Part shown: positions 30,651-38,376 of the stretch, one piece after another
How the letters are laid out: every line of letters begins with the position of its first letter
Numbering within the stretch: the first letter of the stretch is position 1
Assembly: GCA_035474375.1 (NCBI GenBank)
Contig: DATINJ010000393.1
Location: 1-38,376 of the forward strand
DNA: 38,376 nt
Reading direction: 5' to 3'
Origin: JANNPJ01 sp035474375
GTDB lineage: Bacteria > Actinomycetota > Actinomycetes > Actinomycetales > Kineosporiaceae
The notes under the pieces: generated by a model
Databases searched by the model: none
The model's input: only the letters and a program-made list of their open reading frames with translations
Told to the model about the DNA's origin: nothing
Translations under genes and position numbers: made by a program

Positions 30651-30673
30651 ACCGTGATACTACGCGTGAGGTA
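30643..30673. promoter_or_regulatory. Promoter and likely operator of the toxin-antitoxin-like pair
   Basis: TACCCCAC (30643-30650) and GTGAGGTA (30666-30673) are inverted with one mismatch and flank a reverse-strand -10-like TAGTAT (30662-30657), six bases before GTG 30650. Binding of the antitoxin here would cover the start site. Confidence 0.45.
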
Positions 30674-30742
30674 CAGAGCTGGCTAGCGTGGCGTGTCAGA
30701 TCGCGTGGGGGTAGCCCACACCATCGATAGGAATCGATCGGA

Positions 30743-32542
30743 TCAGCGGACGGTGATCGGCCGCATCATGTCGTGGTCCTCGTGATGGAGGATGTGGCAG
30801 TGCCAGACGTAGCTGCCGGCCCGATCGAACGTGGCGATGATCCGGGTGACTTCCCCGGGGTAGCAGATGACGGTGTCTTTACGGCCACGCTCGTAGGGCT
30901 CGGGTAGCCGCCGCGTGCCGGTATTGACGATCGAGACCACGCCTCCGGTCCCGCCGTCCATCATTGTCTTCGGCACGGATGTGTAATCGAAGGGCGCCCG
31001 GTCCAGCACCAGGAAGTTCACCAGGTGAATGTGGAGCGGGTGCGCGACAACACTGGTGTTGTAAAACTCCCAGATCTCGGTCGTGCCCTTGGTGATGACT
31101 TCGGTAACCGGATCCATCCACATCTTGGTGCCACCGGCACCGACATTTCCCAGCATCTCCATGTCTCGGCCCTGACCGTCGGTGCCGAGGAAGGACATCA
31201 GCTTCCGGGTCTTGGTCGCCGTGAGCTTGGGCAGCGCCGGGCCCAGCTTCGTCCCGGCGACCACGGTGCCCTTCTTCGTCGCCGAAAGCTTCTTGCTGAC
31301 CGTAAATTTCATCACCATGCCGGTCGACGCCGGGTTGCTGGTCGGTCCGATCCCGAATGCGAACGTGTTGATGGGGCGATTCGTGATGGTTCCGTCGAGG
31401 GTGGAGAATCCCTGGAGAGCGCCGTCAACGCCGGTATTTTGGAGAATGACTTCGGTGCCGCGAGCGTGCCCGGTGAAGTCCAGGATGACGTCATAGCGTT
31501 CGCCTGGCGCCATGACCAGTGTGCTGACCGAGACGGCCTTCGGCAGCAACCCGAGTTCGGTCCCGATGACCAGAATGCTTCGATCAGAGCTGAGGCGAAG
31601 GACGTAGAACCGCGAGTCGGATCCATTGATCAGACGCAACCGGTACTTCCTCGGCTGCACAGTCATGACTGGCCACGGCACGCCGTTGGCCAGGATGAAG
31701 TCCGGGTAGATGGAGATCAGGGTGCCTGCGGTGGGCGGTGTTTGAGTATCCAGAGAGAGCTGGCCGTCGTCGTTGAACCAGCGGTCCTGCAGCACGATCT
31801 CGCGCTCGTAAGCAGCGGACGGGAGCACGTGGTTCGCGATCAGTTTCGCTTCGGTGGGATCGTGCAGCAAGTATGCGCCGGCCATCCCGGCATAAACGTT
31901 CAGCCGGGTGATTCCGTGGGTGTGGTCGTGGTACCAGAGCGTGCCACCGATTTGACTGTTGTCATAGGTCGAGGTGGTCTTGCGCCATTTGCTTCCACGA
32001 ATATTGGTCTGCGTGAACCAGGCTTCCGGGTGACCATCGCTCGACCATTCCGCGTGCGATCCGTGAACATGCGGAACTATCGGCTTGGCGCCGGCCGGAA
32101 GCGCGGTCATCGCCGCATCGAGCAGGGTGGCGTCGACCGGCAACAAGTGCCCGCCGGTAGCAAGCTTTTTCGTGCCCTTGGGCAACTTGTTGCGCCAGAG
32201 GATGTTGACCTTCTGCTTCGCGTTCGCGTGCAGAGTGGGCCCCGGCCAGGAACCCGAAGTGCCGGCCACGCCGTAGCCGTACAGCTTGGTCGCCGGGTAA
32301 CCGGTCAGGACCTGCTGAGTGAACTGGGTGACGTCCATCGTGACGGATTTGGACGACGTCTTCAGAACGACCTTCGGCGGGCGACCGAGGGCGGCGGTGA
32401 ACTTCGCCGCGTAGTCAACTCCGGAGAGCCGGGTCGCGGCCCGCGCCGTGGTCTGGAAAACCACCTGCGGTACGGTGACAAGGGCACCCACCGCACCGGC
32501 CATCCGAAAGAAGTGGCGTCGGCCAAATTCCACAAGTACCAT
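30743..32542 (-). CDS. Secreted multicopper oxidase (CotA/phenoxazinone synthase-like)
   Basis: 599 residues from ATG 32542. The N-terminus carries GRRHFFRMAGAVGALVTV, a twin-arginine-type signal. All four copper motifs are present: HVHGSH (158-163), WYHDHTHG (203-210), HPLHIHL (from 501) and HCHILHHEDHDMM (from 581), including the type 1 copper Cys and a Met as axial ligand. Three cupredoxin domains and the long HVHG region with a preceding TGGHLLPVD loop resemble CotA and bilirubin oxidase-type enzymes. It would oxidise phenols, bilins or metal ions outside the cell with O2. A possible promoter on the reverse strand is TTGACA (32575-32570) with a weak -10, almost at the ATG. Confidence 0.93.
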   Translation of the reverse strand: MVLVEFGRRHFFRMAGAVGALVTVPQVVFQTTARAATRLSGVDYAAKFTAALGRPPKVVLKTSSKSVTMDVTQFTQQVLTGYPATKLYGYGVAGTSGSWPGPTLHANAKQKVNILWRNKLPKGTKKLATGGHLLPVDATLLDAAMTALPAGAKPIVPHVHGSHAEWSSDGHPEAWFTQTNIRGSKWRKTTSTYDNSQIGGTLWYHDHTHGITRLNVYAGMAGAYLLHDPTEAKLIANHVLPSAAYEREIVLQDRWFNDDGQLSLDTQTPPTAGTLISIYPDFILANGVPWPVMTVQPRKYRLRLINGSDSRFYVLRLSSDRSILVIGTELGLLPKAVSVSTLVMAPGERYDVILDFTGHARGTEVILQNTGVDGALQGFSTLDGTITNRPINTFAFGIGPTSNPASTGMVMKFTVSKKLSATKKGTVVAGTKLGPALPKLTATKTRKLMSFLGTDGQGRDMEMLGNVGAGGTKMWMDPVTEVITKGTTEIWEFYNTSVVAHPLHIHLVNFLVLDRAPFDYTSVPKTMMDGGTGGVVSIVNTGTRRLPEPYERGRKDTVICYPGEVTRIIATFDRAGSYVWHCHILHHEDHDMMRPITVR

Positions 32543-32575
32543 CCCTACTCAGGCGTCGTCGAAAACCCCTGTCAA

Positions 32576-33160
32576 TAGCAGCAGGAGTTTCCTGGCGACA
32601 ACCAACCGCACTTACCCACGATGCATTCAACCTGAGCGTTGACGCACCATTCACGTATTCTGAGAAGTGACGACGAGCAGGTCGGCGTTTCATTCTGAAT
32701 TGTGACAAAGCGCAGCATGATCGATGCCTCGTGCTCGAGTCAAGCCACATTCGCTCGATATTGCCTCTTGTAGCTGAACGACTACGCACTGTGGATGCGG
32801 GTTTGCGTCATCCACCCGATCGCCACGGCCGTGTTCGGTGGGCAATCCGCAATTGCCAGCAGTGGTCACGCAATCGTGTGGCGCCTTGGTTAATGTGCAT
32901 TCGTGGGGCCGTTTGAACACGCAGATCGGGATAGAAGGCCCAGGCGCGTGGGGCGGCGGTCGTCATTGTGCGTGTTCAAGTGGCCCTCTCGCGCCGGATG
33001 GCCGCGACCGCGGCACGCACCTGGCGTCCGGAACGCCTGATCGGTCCCTCGGGTCGCACGGCGGCCGAGGCCGGCCGAACGCGACTACGCAAAGGCGCTG
33101 GCGCTGCGGCCGCCGGGCCGCCACCGGTATTGGGGTCGGGCAGTCGTTTCCGGGAGCCCT
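32576..33160. other. Intergenic stretch with no supported gene
   Basis: Short open frames here (for example 32968-33162, plus strand) have no recognisable motif, no clear ribosome site and no sensible composition. One inverted repeat, GTGGATG (32791-32797) / CATCCAC (32809-32815), is visible. Base composition from about 32600 to 32930 is less GC-rich than elsewhere in the window, which may mark an old insertion or a regulatory region. Otherwise I see nothing. Confidence 0.5.
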
Positions 33161-33164
33161 AGCT

Positions 33165-33179
33165 CTGAAAAGTTTTCGG
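33165..33179. promoter_or_regulatory. LacI-like palindrome 1 upstream of the glycoside hydrolases
   Basis: CTGAAAAGTTTTCGG contains perfect GAAAA/TTTTC arms around a central G, and outer C/G positions also pair. Such AT-rich centred palindromes are typical of LacI-family sugar repressors. Confidence 0.45.
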
Positions 33180-33244
33180 AGCCATCAGGCTGCTGGCGCT
33201 CAGCGAGCCCGCCGGCAGCGGCGATTCCTGATGAATGAAGGCTA

Positions 33245-33273
33245 TTGACAGGTTTGTAACCTGCTGGCAATCT
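33245..33273 (+). promoter_or_regulatory. Promoter of the glycoside hydrolase operon with internal palindrome
   Basis: TTGACA (33245-33250), 17 bases, CAATCT (33268-33273). Between the boxes, CAGGTT (33249-33254), TGT, AACCTG (33258-33263) is a perfect inverted repeat, a position where a bound protein would control polymerase. Transcription would start near 33280. Confidence 0.6.
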
Positions 33274-33275
33274 AA

Positions 33276-33291
33276 CCAAAAACCTTTTCGG
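33276..33291. promoter_or_regulatory. LacI-like palindrome 2 at the transcription start
   Basis: CCAAAAACCTTTTCGG has CC/GG ends and AAAA/TTTT arms with one mismatched pair. It covers the predicted transcription start and resembles palindrome 1, so the same repressor may bind both. About 185 bases of untranslated leader follow before the first start codon. Confidence 0.45.
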
Positions 33292-33476
33292 TCAGTTTCG
33301 GGATGAACGTCCGAGTTGCCTACCGAAATGGTGGCTGATGCGGCCCGAGCGAGCCGGGCCATCCTCGAAACTTACTTTGGATGAGCATCTTTCAGATCTC
33401 GGTCGGTGGGTTCCGGTACGGCGCCCAGGCACGCACCGCCCACGGTGTCCGCACCGCGCCATGACGAGAGGGCTTC

Positions 33477-34883
33477 ATGATGAAGAATCTTTGGCGAGCC
33501 GCTCCCACGACCGCGCTTGCGGTCGGGCTAGTACTGGGTCTGACTCAGATCGCCGCGGCCGCACCCAACCCAGTGATCACCAACATCTACACCGCCGACC
33601 CGGCCGCACTCGTGGTCGGTGACACGATGTACATCTACGCCGGGCACGACGAGGCGGCGGCCGGCGACACCAACTTCTTCATGCGCGACTGGCACGTGCT
33701 CTCCTCCACCGATGCCTCCGCCTGGACCGATATCGGTGCCAAGCTCTCGCTGTCGAATTTCCCGTGGGCCGGCGCCGACGCCTGGGCCGGAGAGGTCGAA
33801 CCGCACGGCGGCAAGTACTACTGGTACGTGCCGGTGAACGGCAACGGCGCGGGCTGGATGGACATCGGAGTCGCTGTTGGAGACACCCCGCTGGGGCCGT
33901 TCCGCGACGCCAAGGGCGGCCCGCTGGTCAGCGACGGCACGCCGAACTCGTCACCGCTGAACATCGACCCCACGGTGTTCACTGACGACGACGGTCAGGT
34001 GTACATGTACTGGGGTTCGTACTACGGGCTGCGCGCGGCCAAGCTCAAGCAGAACATGATCGAGCTGGACGGCGCGGTCGTCACCCCGAGCGGCGCCAGC
34101 GGGTTCTGGGAAGCGCCCTGGATGTTCAAGCGAAACGGGGTCTACTACCTGGCCTACTCGGCCAACGACGGCTGTGCCGCTTCGGGTTACGCCTGCATCC
34201 GGTACGCGACCGCGAGTAATCCGATGGGGCCGTGGACCATGCGGGGCATCGTTCTCGATCAGGTGACGTCGACGACCAACCACCCGTCGATCGTCCAGTT
34301 CAAGGACCAGTGGTACATGGTCTACCACACCGCGGATGCGCCCGGTGGAGGAAACTTCCGCCGCTCGGTAGCCGTGGACAAGCTCTACTTCAACGCCGAT
34401 GGCACGATGCAGAAGGTCATCCAGACCAAGGGCACAACCACCCCGCCGACCAGCTCGAACCTCGCGCTGTCGGCCACCGCGACAACGTCTTTCGTTTCCT
34501 CCTGGGAGAGCCTGGCGGCAGTGAACGACGGCTTCACCCCGACCAGCTCGGCCGATCGGGCGCACGCCGTCTATGGTAACTGGCCGCAGACCGGAACGCA
34601 GTGGGTGGAGTACCACTGGAACTCGCCGGTGAACGTCGGCCGCTCGGCGGTGTATTGGTTCGACGACAATCAGGGCATCGACCTGCCCGCGTCCTGCCAG
34701 ATCCAGTACTGGAACGGCGGCAGTTGGGCCGCCTTGCCGGGTAACCCCGGCTGCGGGGTCGCCGCCAACCAGTTCAACACCAATACCTGGGCGTCGCTGT
34801 CGACCACCGGCCTGCGGCTGAACATCACTTCCCGGTCCGGGCTGTCCACCGGGCTTCTCGAATGGCGGGTGCAGGCGTCGTGA
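33477..34883 (+). CDS. Secreted GH43-type glycoside hydrolase with C-terminal discoidin-like carbohydrate-binding domain
   Basis: 468 residues; ATG 33477 or 33480 both fit GAGAGGG upstream. A signal peptide (about 1-28, ending QIAAAA) is followed by a five-bladed propeller with the GH43 acids: Asp41 (YTADPAAL), Asp164 (LNIDPTVFTDDDG) and Glu212 (FWEAPWMFKRNGVYYLAYS). A Thr/Pro linker (TTTPPTSS, about 324) leads to a 140-residue domain ending GLLEWRVQAS, like F5/8C carbohydrate-binding modules. GH43 enzymes attack arabinan, arabinoxylan or related plant polymers. The C-terminal domain is paralogous to that of the next protein. The two genes overlap by four bases. Confidence 0.92.
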   Translation: MMKNLWRAAPTTALAVGLVLGLTQIAAAAPNPVITNIYTADPAALVVGDTMYIYAGHDEAAAGDTNFFMRDWHVLSSTDASAWTDIGAKLSLSNFPWAGADAWAGEVEPHGGKYYWYVPVNGNGAGWMDIGVAVGDTPLGPFRDAKGGPLVSDGTPNSSPLNIDPTVFTDDDGQVYMYWGSYYGLRAAKLKQNMIELDGAVVTPSGASGFWEAPWMFKRNGVYYLAYSANDGCAASGYACIRYATASNPMGPWTMRGIVLDQVTSTTNHPSIVQFKDQWYMVYHTADAPGGGNFRRSVAVDKLYFNADGTMQKVIQTKGTTTPPTSSNLALSATATTSFVSSWESLAAVNDGFTPTSSADRAHAVYGNWPQTGTQWVEYHWNSPVNVGRSAVYWFDDNQGIDLPASCQIQYWNGGSWAALPGNPGCGVAANQFNTNTWASLSTTGLRLNITSRSGLSTGLLEWRVQAS

Positions 34884-37800
34884 TCCGTAGCCGAAAGCTG
34901 TTCCGAGCTCGTCGGACTGGGCAGCGACCCAGCGCGCTCCTGCTCCCGCTCGCCCTGGCCGCCGGAGCTCTGAGCGCCGGAACCCTGGTTGCCGTGGCCG
35001 CCCCGGCCGCCGCGGCGCAGACCATCGGATACCCGACCTTCACCGGTCCGGCGGTGCCGACTCCACCGGTCGGCTATTCCACCGGAAACATGATGCAGTC
35101 GATCTACGACGCGGAGAGCGCGGGCACCGACTTCTGGATGGATCGGCTGCTCGCCCGGCCGGGCGATGATCCGGCCGGACCGTGGATGATGAGCCGGGGC
35201 CGCGCCCTGTTCATGAAGACGCACGACCCGGCCGTCATCGGATTCGGCGGCGACATTGCCTACTGGGAGAGCATCAACGCCCAGCGCGGCTATTCGGTGG
35301 CGATCAGCCCCGGCACCTTCACCGAGCAGGTTGGTCAGCGCCGGCAGGTCCCGAGCCACTGGAAGAGCGTGTTCACCAGCGGATCGGTCCAGGTGGTGGA
35401 GGCGAAGTTCATCACCCAGAACAACGTCGCGGTGACCAACCTGTCGATCACCAACAACGGCAGCGCCTCGACCACCTTGACGCTTCGGACCACCTCGCCG
35501 TACGCGACGACGGTCAGCGGCACCGAACTGACCGGCAGCGTGGCGGCGAAGAACAACCTGACCACTATCACGCCGCGGCTCTCGGGTGACGGTTTCACCG
35601 CCGCCAGTGGTGCGCTGACCCGCTCGATCACGCTGGCCGCCGGGCAGACCGTTGACACGAAACTCCAGATGGGCTTCATCACCACCGAATTGCCCGACTC
35701 ATCAAGCGAATACAGCGCCTATCGGGGTTACTCGCCGGCCACGGCGTTCGCCACCCACGTGCGCGAGTACAACAAATGGTGGGCCGACACGATCCCGTAC
35801 ATCGACGTCCCGGATCCGGCGATCAAGAAGGAGATCTACTACCGCTGGTGGCTGATGCGGTTCAACTACCTGGACGCCGACATCCCCGGCCAGGACTTCC
35901 AGTTCCCCACCTCGGTCGAGGGCGCGCTCGGTTACAACAACGCGATTGTGTTGACCCAGCCGATGCACATCGACGACCTGAAGTACCTGCGCAAGCCGGA
36001 GTACTCCTACGGTCCGTGGACGTCGGTCGGTCAGGTCTCCAAGAACGGCCGGTTCATGGACAACCCGGGAGACCCGGAGAACTGGTCGAACAGCTACACC
36101 CAGTACATCTCCGAGGCGGCCTGGCGCAGCTATCAGATCCACGGCGGTCAGCCGGCGATCGCGGGCAATCTCGCCAGGTACGCCGAGGGCGACGTGAAAG
36201 GGCAACTGGCGTACTACGACCACGACAACAACGGCCTCATCGAGTACGACTGGGGTGCGCTGACCGGGAACGACGCAGATGCGGTCTCGTTCCATTGGAA
36301 GCCGGGCAACATGGACCGCGCCGAATCGGCGTACGTCTACAGCGGTGCTCTGGCGGCGGTGCAGGCGTACCAGTCGATCGGCAACACCGCCAAGGCAGCC
36401 GAGATGCAGACGATCGCGGACCGGATCAAGAACGCCATCACCTCGGTGCTGTGGAACCCGAACCGGCAACTGTTCGAGCACCGGCTGAAGTCGACAAACG
36501 AATGGGTGCCCTGGAAAGAGATCAACAACTACTACCCGTTCTCGGTCGGCGCGGTGCCGAACACCGACCAGTACAAGCAGGCCTTGCGGCTGTTCGCCGA
36601 CCCGGCGGAATACCCGATCTTCCCGTTCTTCACCGCCAACCAGAAGGACAAGGCCGCTGCCGCGGCTGCCGGGGAGCCCGGTAGCAACAATTTCTCGACG
36701 ATCAACTCCACGGTGCAATTCCGGCTGTACTCCTCGGTGCTACGGAAATACCCGAACCAATGGATGACCAACGAGGACTACAAGAAACTGCTGTACTGGA
36801 ATGCCTGGGCGCAGTATGTCGGTGGTAATACCCAGTGGCCGGACGCCAACGAGTTCTGGGCCGATTGGAACTCATCGGCCAAGACCATCGATTACCGGTC
36901 GTGGATTCACCACAACATTCTCGGCAGCAGCAACTGGACGGTGATCGAGGATGTCGCCGGCCTCCGCCCGCGCAACGACAACCAGGTGGAACTGTCGCCG
37001 ATCGATATTGGTTGGCCGAACTTCGCGGTGAACAACCTGCGATACCGGAACAGTGACCTGTCGATCGTCTGGGACGACCCGAGCGACGGCGTGGTCAAGT
37101 ACGTCGGTGTGCCCCAAGGGTATTCCGTATACATCAACGGATCGCGAGCGTTCACTGCGGACAAACTGGTGCCATTGGTCTGGAACCCGGCCACCGGGGC
37201 GGTCACCTTCCCCGGCGCCACCGCGAACGTGACCGGCAACGTGGCCGTGGCCGGGATGCAGGCGCCGAACCAGGTGGTGCAGAACAGCGCCCGGATGGTC
37301 GACCTCTTCGCCAAGGCCGGCGCCGATCTGACCTCGACGACGGCGAACGTCGCCCAGGGGGCCACCACCACGGCGTCGTTCACCGCCTCGGGCACCTCCA
37401 CGGCGGCGGCTGTGGACGGGTTCCCGATCAACGAGCCGCAATGGGGAACGAAAGGCTCTCCGAACGCTCAGGACTGGCTGGAGGTCAACTTCGGCCAGGC
37501 CCGCACGGTGGACGACGCCTGGGTGTACTTCCGCAACGACCGGGCCTCGGCCGGCTACCGCCAGCCGTCGGCGTACACCGTGCAGTACTGGAACGGCAGC
37601 ACCTGGGTGGACGCCGCGGCGCAGGTCAAGACCCCGACGGCAGCACGGTCCAACTACAACCGGGTGCGCTTCACCGCCGTCAGTACCCAGCGGCTGCGGG
37701 TTCTCGTCACGCACGCCTCCGGATTCAAGACCGGCCTGACCGAGCTCAAGGTCTACAACCGGGGCGGGACGACGGAACCGCCGCCCACGTCAACGAACCT

Positions 37801-38215
37801 GGCGGCAACGGCGACGCCGTCCGCCTCGTACACCTCGCCCTGGGAGAACGTGGCCGCGCTCAACGACGGGATCGATCCACCGCAGTCGAACGACACCGTC
37901 AACCAGCGCTGGGGCACCTGGCCGAATCAGGGGGAGCAGTGGGCACAGCTGACCTGGACCGGTAGCCAGGCCCTGCGCTCGGCCGATGTCTACCTCTTCG
38001 ACGACAACGGGGGCGTTCGGGTCCCGTCGTCCTGGAAGCTCCAGTACTGGAACGGCACCGCCTACGCCGATGTCCCCGGTGCGAGCGGGTACCCCACCGC
38101 CATCAATCAGTACAACCACGTCACCTTCAACGCCGTCTCCACCACCCGGTTGCGAGTGGTGATGCAGGGCACCACTGCCTCGGTCGGGCTGCTGGAGGTG
38201 AAGGCCTTCAGCTGA
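34880..38215 (+). CDS. Large secreted MGH1-like (alpha/alpha)6 glycoside hydrolase with two discoidin-like domains
   Basis: 1111 residues from GTG 34880 (GTGA overlap with the GH43 stop; ATG 34862 is in frame but less likely). A long signal peptide with a basic start ends near APAAAAQ. A beta-sandwich region (about 50-270) precedes a helical catalytic region (about 280-700) with AIKKEIYYRWWLMRFNYLD, NWSNSYTQYISEAAW, LIEYDWGALTGNDADAV, NMDRAESAYVYSGALAA and a C-terminal SWIHHNILGS. This resembles mannosylglycerate hydrolase-like and GH63-type clan proteins; GH142-like arabinofuranosidase is another possibility. Two binding modules follow (about 830-965 and 980-1111), the last like that of the GH43 protein. 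The catalytic acids are not assigned. Confidence 0.88.
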   Translation: MIRSRKLFRARRTGQRPSALLLPLALAAGALSAGTLVAVAAPAAAAQTIGYPTFTGPAVPTPPVGYSTGNMMQSIYDAESAGTDFWMDRLLARPGDDPAGPWMMSRGRALFMKTHDPAVIGFGGDIAYWESINAQRGYSVAISPGTFTEQVGQRRQVPSHWKSVFTSGSVQVVEAKFITQNNVAVTNLSITNNGSASTTLTLRTTSPYATTVSGTELTGSVAAKNNLTTITPRLSGDGFTAASGALTRSITLAAGQTVDTKLQMGFITTELPDSSSEYSAYRGYSPATAFATHVREYNKWWADTIPYIDVPDPAIKKEIYYRWWLMRFNYLDADIPGQDFQFPTSVEGALGYNNAIVLTQPMHIDDLKYLRKPEYSYGPWTSVGQVSKNGRFMDNPGDPENWSNSYTQYISEAAWRSYQIHGGQPAIAGNLARYAEGDVKGQLAYYDHDNNGLIEYDWGALTGNDADAVSFHWKPGNMDRAESAYVYSGALAAVQAYQSIGNTAKAAEMQTIADRIKNAITSVLWNPNRQLFEHRLKSTNEWVPWKEINNYYPFSVGAVPNTDQYKQALRLFADPAEYPIFPFFTANQKDKAAAAAAGEPGSNNFSTINSTVQFRLYSSVLRKYPNQWMTNEDYKKLLYWNAWAQYVGGNTQWPDANEFWADWNSSAKTIDYRSWIHHNILGSSNWTVIEDVAGLRPRNDNQVELSPIDIGWPNFAVNNLRYRNSDLSIVWDDPSDGVVKYVGVPQGYSVYINGSRAFTADKLVPLVWNPATGAVTFPGATANVTGNVAVAGMQAPNQVVQNSARMVDLFAKAGADLTSTTANVAQGATTTASFTASGTSTAAAVDGFPINEPQWGTKGSPNAQDWLEVNFGQARTVDDAWVYFRNDRASAGYRQPSAYTVQYWNGSTWVDAAAQVKTPTAARSNYNRVRFTAVSTQRLRVLVTHASGFKTGLTELKVYNRGGTTEPPPTSTNLAATATPSASYTSPWENVAALNDGIDPPQSNDTVNQRWGTWPNQGEQWAQLTWTGSQALRSADVYLFDDNGGVRVPSSWKLQYWNGTAYADVPGASGYPTAINQYNHVTFNAVSTTRLRVVMQGTTASVGLLEVKAFS

Positions 38216-38376
38216 CCGAATCCGCTGATCGAGGCGGTTCGCGGTCGTACCGGTGGTAGGTCGCCGTCATCGTGCCATCCGGGTCGAGTCGACCCAGGAT
38301 GGCTTCGGTGATGTCGGTCAGCTGGTGCACCTGGTCGGGGCTCAGCGCACCGATGACGTGCTTGCGCACGTTGGCA
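38208..38376 (-). CDS. MarR-like regulator, C-terminal end only (partial at window edge)
   Basis: The reverse strand encodes NVRKHVIGALSPDQVHQLTDI then EAILGRLDPDGTMTATYHRYDR before a stop at 38208, overlapping the end of the glycoside hydrolase gene by eight bases. A helix with LSPDQVHQL and LxxLDP is typical of MarR-family C-terminal dimer helices. The DNA-binding part lies beyond the window, so the call is tentative. Confidence 0.65.
   Translation of the reverse strand, partial: ANVRKHVIGALSPDQVHQLTDITEAILGRLDPDGTMTATYHRYDREPPRSADSVS

Noticed and set aside
31025..32578. 517-residue forward frame opposite the multicopper oxidase
   Set aside because: The oxidase strand has all four copper motifs; the forward frame has none.
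32968..33162. 64-residue forward frame between the oxidase and the GH43 gene
   Set aside because: No ribosome site, no motif and Ala/Arg-rich content; resemblance to a mobile-element remnant was considered but not supported.
35702..36718. 338-residue reverse-strand frame in the large hydrolase
   Set aside because: Val/Arg-rich antisense shadow without family features.
1..38376. CRISPR array, tRNA or rRNA genes, insertion sequences
   Set aside because: No regularly spaced repeats, cloverleaf-like segments, transposase motifs or flanking target duplications were found by eye.

Overview
The window is high-GC DNA from an actinobacterium. This rests on the GC-rich third positions, an actinobacterial-type SAM-IV riboswitch, an actinobacterial sulfur-operon leader peptide, two F420-type luciferase-like oxidoreductases, a DUF574 methyltransferase and several genes that look leaderless (TAnnnT, six bases, start codon). 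The order and genus cannot be fixed from the sequence. No rRNA, tRNA, CRISPR array, prophage or insertion sequence was seen; the window reads as ordinary chromosome rich in small regulatory devices.

Layout, left to right. 1-5.7 kb: a partial NB-ARC-type ATPase regulator, a divergent GGDEF-EAL cyclic-di-GMP protein, a short DUF574 methyltransferase and a DUF1360 membrane protein. 5.8-8.3 kb: an arsenic locus, with arsR translationally coupled to a luciferase-like oxidoreductase and followed by a stand-alone TOPRIM protein, all divergent from an ArsI/CadI-type VOC enzyme. 8.5-13.3 kb: a TetR regulator and a small membrane protein divergent from a type II NADH dehydrogenase fused to a membrane module; the next gene is built from three more copies of that module, and two TetR-type operators lie between. 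13.3-16.7 kb: promoter, SAM-IV riboswitch and leader peptide in series upstream of an SsuE-like FMN reductase, a flavin reductase-domain protein and a Xi-class glutathione transferase, then a dienelactone hydrolase with its own promoter.

16.8-23 kb: a small membrane protein, an XRE-cupin regulator, a short threonyl-tRNA synthetase behind an apparent threonine attenuator (leader peptide with three successive Thr codons, then competing hairpins), a second luciferase-like oxidoreductase, a Tat-exported PhoD-type phosphatase and a DUF4383 membrane protein. 23-26.5 kb: an M20 peptidase, then an HD-Pnk end-healing protein overlapping an RNA ligase (nucleic-acid repair pair). 26.5-30 kb: a MarR-linked operon (DsbA-like, MBL-fold, SnoaL-like) and an orphan NarL-type response regulator. 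30-30.7 kb: an overlapping toxin-antitoxin-like pair. 30.7-38.4 kb: a Tat-exported multicopper oxidase, a long regulatory region with LacI-like palindromes, two secreted glycoside hydrolases sharing a C-terminal carbohydrate-binding-like domain, and the end of a MarR-like gene.

The most interesting elements are regulatory: the riboswitch plus leader peptide series, the threonine attenuator, and the module shared by the NADH dehydrogenase and its neighbour. All functional calls come from reading motifs; no database search was run.
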